The position numbers and the translations under genes were made by a program. Below the pieces are notes generated by a model. It had not been told where the DNA came from. It ran no database searches and was given only the letters and a program-made list of their open reading frames with translations. This document shows, one piece after another, positions 60,017 through 64,000 of a stretch of DNA of 64,000 bases (the stretch's first letter is position 1; the number at the start of each line of letters is the position of its first letter). The stretch comes from Xenorhabdus ehlersii (GTDB lineage: Bacteria; Pseudomonadota; Gammaproteobacteria; Enterobacterales; Enterobacteriaceae). Location: positions 248,001-312,000 of the forward strand of contig NZ_RAQI01000003.1 in the NCBI RefSeq assembly GCF_003610465.1, in the 5' to 3' direction.

Positions 60017-60721
60017 ATGTTTAAGTTTTTATTAACAAAAGAAGAGTTCGAGGCATTAACTGATGACCAAAAAGCCATGTACAAAGTGCAGGGTGATAAA
60101 TATCAGTTACAGATCGAAGGGTTGCCTGAAATTCCCGACGTTTCCGGCCTACAAAAGAAAGTCGATGAATTACTTTCTGAGAAAAAATCTGAACAAGAGA
60201 AACGCCGTCAGGCGGAAGAAGCAGCCAAGAAAGCCGCAGACGAACAAGCCCGTAAAAACGGTGACATTGAGGCACTGGAAAAAAGTTGGTCTGAGAAACT
60301 CACTGCACGAGAAAAAGAGTTATTGGCACAACTCGAAGAAAAGGACACTAATTTGCGCACATTGCTGGTGGATAACGTGGCTCAGTCACTGGCGGCTAAA
60401 TTGGCAGGCGACAGTGCAGAGTTGCTTTTACCACATATCAAATCACGCCTAATCGTTGAAGAGGGCAAAACACGGGTTGTAGATAGTGAAGGTAAACCCT
60501 CTGCACTGACTATTGACGATTTAGAAAAAGAATTCCGTAGCAACAAGCTGTTTGCGCCTGTTGTTATCGGCAGTAAAGCGACCGGAACCGGCGGTGAAGG
60601 TCAGCGCCAAACTGTTGCCAGAGGTGGCGGTAAAACTTGGCACGACTATACGGAAGCAGAACGTATCCGTCTGCTCGAAGAAGATCCTGAGGAATTTAAA
60701 CGCCTCGCAAAAACACAGTAA
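60017..60721 (+). CDS. Scaffold-like protein
   Basis: 234 residues. Short N-terminal motif FKFLLTKEEFEALTDDQKAMY, a long charged coiled coil (residues about 45-110, with KKVDELLSEKKSEQEKRRQAEE), then a C-terminal part with WHDYTEAERIRLLEEDPEEFKRL. The coiled coil and the position just before the capsid gene indicate scaffolding. No head protease gene was seen. Confidence 0.82.
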   Translation: MFKFLLTKEEFEALTDDQKAMYKVQGDKYQLQIEGLPEIPDVSGLQKKVDELLSEKKSEQEKRRQAEEAAKKAADEQARKNGDIEALEKSWSEKLTAREKELLAQLEEKDTNLRTLLVDNVAQSLAAKLAGDSAELLLPHIKSRLIVEEGKTRVVDSEGKPSALTIDDLEKEFRSNKLFAPVVIGSKATGTGGEGQRQTVARGGGKTWHDYTEAERIRLLEEDPEEFKRLAKTQ

Positions 60722-60737
60722 CAGGAGCATGAATTAA

Positions 60738-61757
60738 ATGGCAACAACTCGTTTATCCGATATTTTTCGTGGTGATTACTATCAGGCTATCGCTCCACAA
60801 AACAGCCCAGAAAAAACCGCCGTTTTTGAGTCAGGTATCATTACCCGCCTGCCTCAGTTGGATGCTATCGCCTCTGATGGACAAGGCACGGCAACCATTA
60901 ACTACTGGAATGATTTAGATGCGAACGAGGCACCTAATGCCACGTCCGACGACCCCGATCAGATAGGTAAGGTAGGAAAGGCCAGTCAGTCCAGCCTGAA
61001 ATCACGTGTTCTGTACCTTAACAAGGGCTATGGCGTAGCTGACTTGGCGGCAGAGCTGGCAAACAGTGAACCAATGACCCATATCCGTAACCGCTTTGGT
61101 ACTTATTGGACTCGGCAATGGCAGCGTTATCTCATTGGGACTGCGCGTGGGATTATTGGCAACAACATTGCGAACAATAATAGCGACATGGTGATTCAGG
61201 GTGGCAATGAAATCTCAGCCAATAACCTGATTGATGCGGCATTTACCGCAGGTGATGCCGCCGACACGTTCAGTGCTATTGGTGTTCACTCTGTCGTCAT
61301 GAAACAAATGGCGACCCAGAACCTGATTGAGACTATCCGCGATTCAGAGGGGCGCGTCATTCTGCAAACATACCTGGGTAAACCCATCTTCATGGATGAC
61401 AGCCTGAAATATCAGGACGGGCGTTATCTGACGGTCTTTTTCGGCGGCGGTGCGTTTGGTTACGGCAGTGGTAACCCGCATACTCCGGTTGAATTGGATC
61501 GTAAGGCGTCAGGCGGTAATGGTGGTGGTGCTGAGGTGTTATGGGAGCGTAAAACGTTTATCTTGCAACCCGCTGGTTTTAGCTGGCTGGGAGAGGAAGA
61601 TCCCAATAAGACCCCTTCCATTGATGATATCGCTCAGGCAACTAATTGGCAGCGCAAATTTGACCGCAAAAATGTACCGTTTGCGGCGGTATTGAGCGGT
61701 AAGCCTGATTCTGGCAGCGAAAAAGCCAAAAATTCCGAGCAGAATTCTGGCAAGTGA
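60738..61757 (+). CDS. Major capsid protein
   Basis: 339 residues. TRLSDIFRGDYYQAIAPQNSPEKTAVFESGI at the start, then ALTRW-like RFGTYWTRQWQRYLIGTARGI, and late IFMDDSLKYQDGRYLTVFFGGGAFGYG. Predicted HK97-type fold by context. Strong ribosome site AGGAGCATG. Followed by a hairpin. Confidence 0.88.
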   Translation: MATTRLSDIFRGDYYQAIAPQNSPEKTAVFESGIITRLPQLDAIASDGQGTATINYWNDLDANEAPNATSDDPDQIGKVGKASQSSLKSRVLYLNKGYGVADLAAELANSEPMTHIRNRFGTYWTRQWQRYLIGTARGIIGNNIANNNSDMVIQGGNEISANNLIDAAFTAGDAADTFSAIGVHSVVMKQMATQNLIETIRDSEGRVILQTYLGKPIFMDDSLKYQDGRYLTVFFGGGAFGYGSGNPHTPVELDRKASGGNGGGAEVLWERKTFILQPAGFSWLGEEDPNKTPSIDDIAQATNWQRKFDRKNVPFAAVLSGKPDSGSEKAKNSEQNSGK

Positions 61758-61770
61758 TGAGTAATCAACA

Positions 61771-61786
61771 GGGGCTTAATTGCCCC
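61771..61786 (+). terminator. Hairpin after the capsid gene
   Basis: 5-bp arms GGGGC / GCCCC around TTAATT, then TTTCTCTTT. Could lower read-through into the connector genes after the highly needed capsid gene. Confidence 0.5.
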
Positions 61787-61804
61787 TTTCTCTTTGAGGT
61801 GAGC

Positions 61805-62278
61805 ATGATTGATTCAGATAAAAACTCGCCAACGTTTAACAGTTACGCCAGTGTTGAAGATTTAAGGCGATTTGCTACTCAGCGGGGCTATTCATTACCT
61901 GATGGTGATTTGTCGTCTCTCCTGTTTCAGGCGATGGACTATCTGTCCACTAAGCAATGGAAAGGGAGAAGAGCTAATGCAGATCAACCGCTGGCATTCC
62001 CCCGCAAGGGAATTTATATCGATGGTGAGTCAGTGTCGGATGATGTTATCCCCAAGCCGATAATCCAGGTTCAGTGTCGGCTGGCTATTGATTCTCTGGA
62101 ATATGATCTGACCCCCACAGTAGGCGGCGAAGTGCTATCTGAGGCGGTTAGTGGCGCAGTAGCGGTGACCTATACGGAAGGAACTAATTCAGGCAAGCCA
62201 AACATATCTTGGTTTAATTCCATGCTACATGACTTTCTATCTGGTAGTGGTACGACATTTAAAGTATTCAGGGGGTGA
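61805..62278 (+). CDS. Head-tail connector (DnaT-like/gp6-like)
   Basis: 157 residues from ATG 61805 with TTTGAGGTGAG before it. FNSYASVEDLRRFATQRGYSLP, LLFQAMDYLSTKQWKG and AFPRKGIYIDG are typical of the DnaT-like adaptor family found after capsid genes. Annotated as ssDNA-binding in some databases, but a connector is more likely here. Confidence 0.8.
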   Translation: MIDSDKNSPTFNSYASVEDLRRFATQRGYSLPDGDLSSLLFQAMDYLSTKQWKGRRANADQPLAFPRKGIYIDGESVSDDVIPKPIIQVQCRLAIDSLEYDLTPTVGGEVLSEAVSGAVAVTYTEGTNSGKPNISWFNSMLHDFLSGSGTTFKVFRG

Positions 62279-62279
62279 T

Positions 62280-62633
62280 ATGGCAACTTTCTACCCTAGA
62301 ATGCAAAAAACGTCTGAACGATTGCTAAAAAAGTATGGTGCCGAATTTCAGGTAAAACGAAAAGGGCAGCACTGGGTGGATGATGAAGGCAAAGAGCATC
62401 ACGAACCGGAAAAGCAGTTCAGCGCTGTCGGAGTAAAAACCAAGTATAACCCTAATGAGATTGACGGTTCACTGATACTGTCTACGGATATCAAGATGGT
62501 GTTTTCGTCTGATATTGAGCTAAAAAAAGGTGATCGTGTGCTGGTGGATAGTGTTTGGCTGAGGGTGATTGAGCCTAACCCAATAAAACCCGCAGATTTC
62601 ATACTCTGTTACCAATCTCAGTTGAGGGCGTAA
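62280..62633 (+). CDS. Head closure/head-tail joining protein
   Basis: 117 residues from ATG 62280. MATFYPRMQKTSERLLKKYGAEFQVKRKG and ELKKGDRVLVDSVWLRVIEPNPI: a small beta-barrel head-completion type. Assigned by pattern and order. Confidence 0.72.
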   Translation: MATFYPRMQKTSERLLKKYGAEFQVKRKGQHWVDDEGKEHHEPEKQFSAVGVKTKYNPNEIDGSLILSTDIKMVFSSDIELKKGDRVLVDSVWLRVIEPNPIKPADFILCYQSQLRA

Positions 62634-62634
62634 C

Positions 62635-63216
62635 ATGGCAGATCCATTTATGGCGTCCATTGATGCGTTTGTGAATAAAGCGAAAGGCAATATTGAAGCC
62701 GCATCAAGAGGAACGTTTATCAAGATATTGTCACGACTGATTATCATGTCGCCTGTTGGCAACCCTGAACTGTGGAAGGTCAATCAAACGGCAAGAGAAT
62801 ACAATCAGGCTGTACATGATTGGAACGAGCAGCAGCGGTTAGATCCTAAAAATTTGACCCCAAAGAAGCGGCAGCTAAAAAAACGTGCTCGTGTCACTGA
62901 TTCTATGGATATCAAAGCACCTTCTGGATATACGGGTGGACGATTCCGCGGTAATTGGCAGATCACTTTTGATGACATTCCCACAGAAGAGACAGGACGC
63001 ATTGATAAAAGCGGCAATATGACTAAAGCCGTGGGTGATTTGGTTATTGGTCAGTTTCAGGTTGGGGTAAAATCGGTCTATTTCTCAAACGTTGTGCCGT
63101 ATGCTTATCGTCTGGAGATGGGGCATTCGAAACAAGCGCCAAATGGCATGGTTGCAGTAACAGCACAGGGATTTCAGAAGTTCTTTAGTGAGGCTGTTAC
63201 GGAGGCGAAATCATGA
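62635..63216 (+). CDS. Tail completion protein (HK97 gp10-like)
   Basis: 193 residues. FVNKAKGNIEAASRGTFIKILSRLIIMSPVG, YTGGRFRGNWQITFDDIP and VVPYAYRLEMGHSKQAPNGMV are the usual blocks of the gp10-like family. Stop overlaps the next start by ATGA. Confidence 0.82.
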   Translation: MADPFMASIDAFVNKAKGNIEAASRGTFIKILSRLIIMSPVGNPELWKVNQTAREYNQAVHDWNEQQRLDPKNLTPKKRQLKKRARVTDSMDIKAPSGYTGGRFRGNWQITFDDIPTEETGRIDKSGNMTKAVGDLVIGQFQVGVKSVYFSNVVPYAYRLEMGHSKQAPNGMVAVTAQGFQKFFSEAVTEAKS

Positions 63217-63614
63217 ACCAGTCAATAATAAATAACGCTATTCGGGCGCTGGTGGCAAAAATAGCCAAACAGGAAAGTCTAAACGTGGCGTGGCCGAATA
63301 TACCATTTGATGACATTAACGAACCGTATTTGCAATTACATATTATGCCAGCAACAACACAAAACATTGGGCTGTCGTTGGATATGCCAATCTTCCGCGG
63401 TGTGATTCAGGTGAATGTGGTGGGGAAATCCGGTTCGGGTGATTCAACCCTGATGAGTATTGCTGTCCGAGTAACTAAATTCCTACAGAACGGCTTGTCA
63501 TTGGTCGAGGATTTATACCTCAACGATGAGCCGAATATCTTTCCTGCCATACAGGATGGCACCAACTACACCATTCCCATACGTACATCTTATCGATGTG
63601 ACGCAGTTCGATAA
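63213..63614 (+). CDS. Tail terminator protein (DUF4128-like)
   Basis: 133 residues. AIRALVAKIAKQESLNVAWPNIPF and FRGVIQVNVVGKSGSGDSTLMSIAVRVTKFL match the lambda gpU-like/DUF4128 group that caps the tail. Packed with neighbours. Confidence 0.8.
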   Translation: MNQSIINNAIRALVAKIAKQESLNVAWPNIPFDDINEPYLQLHIMPATTQNIGLSLDMPIFRGVIQVNVVGKSGSGDSTLMSIAVRVTKFLQNGLSLVEDLYLNDEPNIFPAIQDGTNYTIPIRTSYRCDAVR

Positions 63615-63658
63615 CACAGCCGCAATTAGCGGTTTCTTATGCATAAAAGAGGTTAACG

Positions 63659-64000
63659 ATGGCCTATAACATTCCTAATGGTTCCCGTGTTTATATTGCA
63701 AGTAAGTACGGGAATGAAATCAAAGTAGTATCCGCGTCTAACGCAGAAGAGGTAGTACTGACGGTTGAGTCAGCTACGGGCATTGCTAAGGACGATATCG
63801 TTCATGTCAATTCTGGCTGGAAAAAAGCCTCTGGTGCTTATCGTGTTAAATCGGTCGCAGAAAAGAGCGTCACGTTGGAAGGACTGGACACCACGGACAA
63901 GAACGTATTCCCCGTGGCTGGTGGTGCAGGTTCATTGAAAAAAGTGCTGGAGTGGGAGGTAATGCCGCAGGTCATGACATTATCCACGGAAGGTGGCGAT
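63659..64000 (+). CDS. Major tail protein (N-terminal 114 codons)
   Basis: Starts MAYNIPNGSRVYIASKYGN with AAGAGG upstream; the frame is open to the window end. Beta-rich pattern (VVLTVESATGIAKDDIVHVNSGW) and position after the tail terminator gene indicate the tail tube protein of a long-tailed phage. Confidence 0.78.
   Translation, partial: MAYNIPNGSRVYIASKYGNEIKVVSASNAEEVVLTVESATGIAKDDIVHVNSGWKKASGAYRVKSVAEKSVTLEGLDTTDKNVFPVAGGAGSLKKVLEWEVMPQVMTLSTEGGD

Larger units (their letters stand above)
35135..64000 (+). mobile_element. Lambdoid (siphovirus-type) prophage, left part; right end outside window
   Basis: Begins within comEC, runs int, xis, leftward early genes, repressor/cro, O, P, nin-type genes, Q-like, lysis cassette, terminase, portal, capsid and tail terminator, and continues past the window. 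No right attachment site is visible. The 205-bp stretch 35136-35340 between the comEC remnant and int should hold attL, but the core cannot be defined from one end. It carries an IS4-type element and several broken moron genes, while all replication, packaging and head genes seen look intact. Confidence 0.93.

Overview
The window comes from a gamma-proteobacterial chromosome, most likely Xenorhabdus or Photorhabdus (Morganellaceae). The basis is an enterobacterial gene order with very close Lrp, LolA, RarA, S1 and IHF-beta sequences, moderate to low GC, and accessory genes between the core loci. No ribosomal or tRNA gene was seen, so the genus call is inference.

Positions 1-35157 are mainly core chromosome. 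aat (cut by the window edge), cydC, cydD and trxB read leftward. lrp, ftsK, lolA, rarA and serS read rightward. An accessory patch follows (13.4-17.6 kb) with two tandem membrane-protein genes, one killed by an amber codon, and a secreted endonuclease/phosphatase-like gene split by an IS5-type element. Then come pflA, pflB, focA and ycaO (leftward), ansB (rightward), a secreted metallophosphoesterase (leftward), and serC-aroA, cmk, rpsA, ihfB and comEC (rightward). These cover respiration assembly, redox, cell division, lipoprotein export, fermentation, serine/shikimate and nucleotide synthesis, and translation.

At about 35.1 kb comEC loses its 3' end and a lambdoid prophage begins; it continues past the window edge. 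Its layout is lambda-like: integrase, excisionase, a leftward early operon (Dam methylase, zinc-finger proteins, RecT, stand-alone RecE nuclease, many small genes), an immunity region with repressor and Cro, then rightward O-like and P-like replication genes, NinB fragment, RusA, NinH and a Q-like gene. After that come holin, lysozyme-like protein, nested Rz/Rz1, a moron patch with Lar, a small secreted peptide and an IS4-disrupted KilA-N gene, and finally the head genes from terminase to the major tail protein.

The most interesting signals lie in the phage control regions. An identical 43-nt element occurs in both early transcripts, at the positions where lambda has nutL and nutR. Six 12-bp-phased iterons followed by an AT-rich palindrome sit inside the O-like gene and look like the phage origin. 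Shared operators (AAGTATAC-N5-GTATACTT type) sit at both early promoters. Elsewhere, ftsK carries 20 perfect copies of a 9-bp repeat, and 15-bp degenerate repeats lie between trxB and lrp. Several genes are broken in ways that can be rebuilt exactly from target-site duplications or single-base changes.
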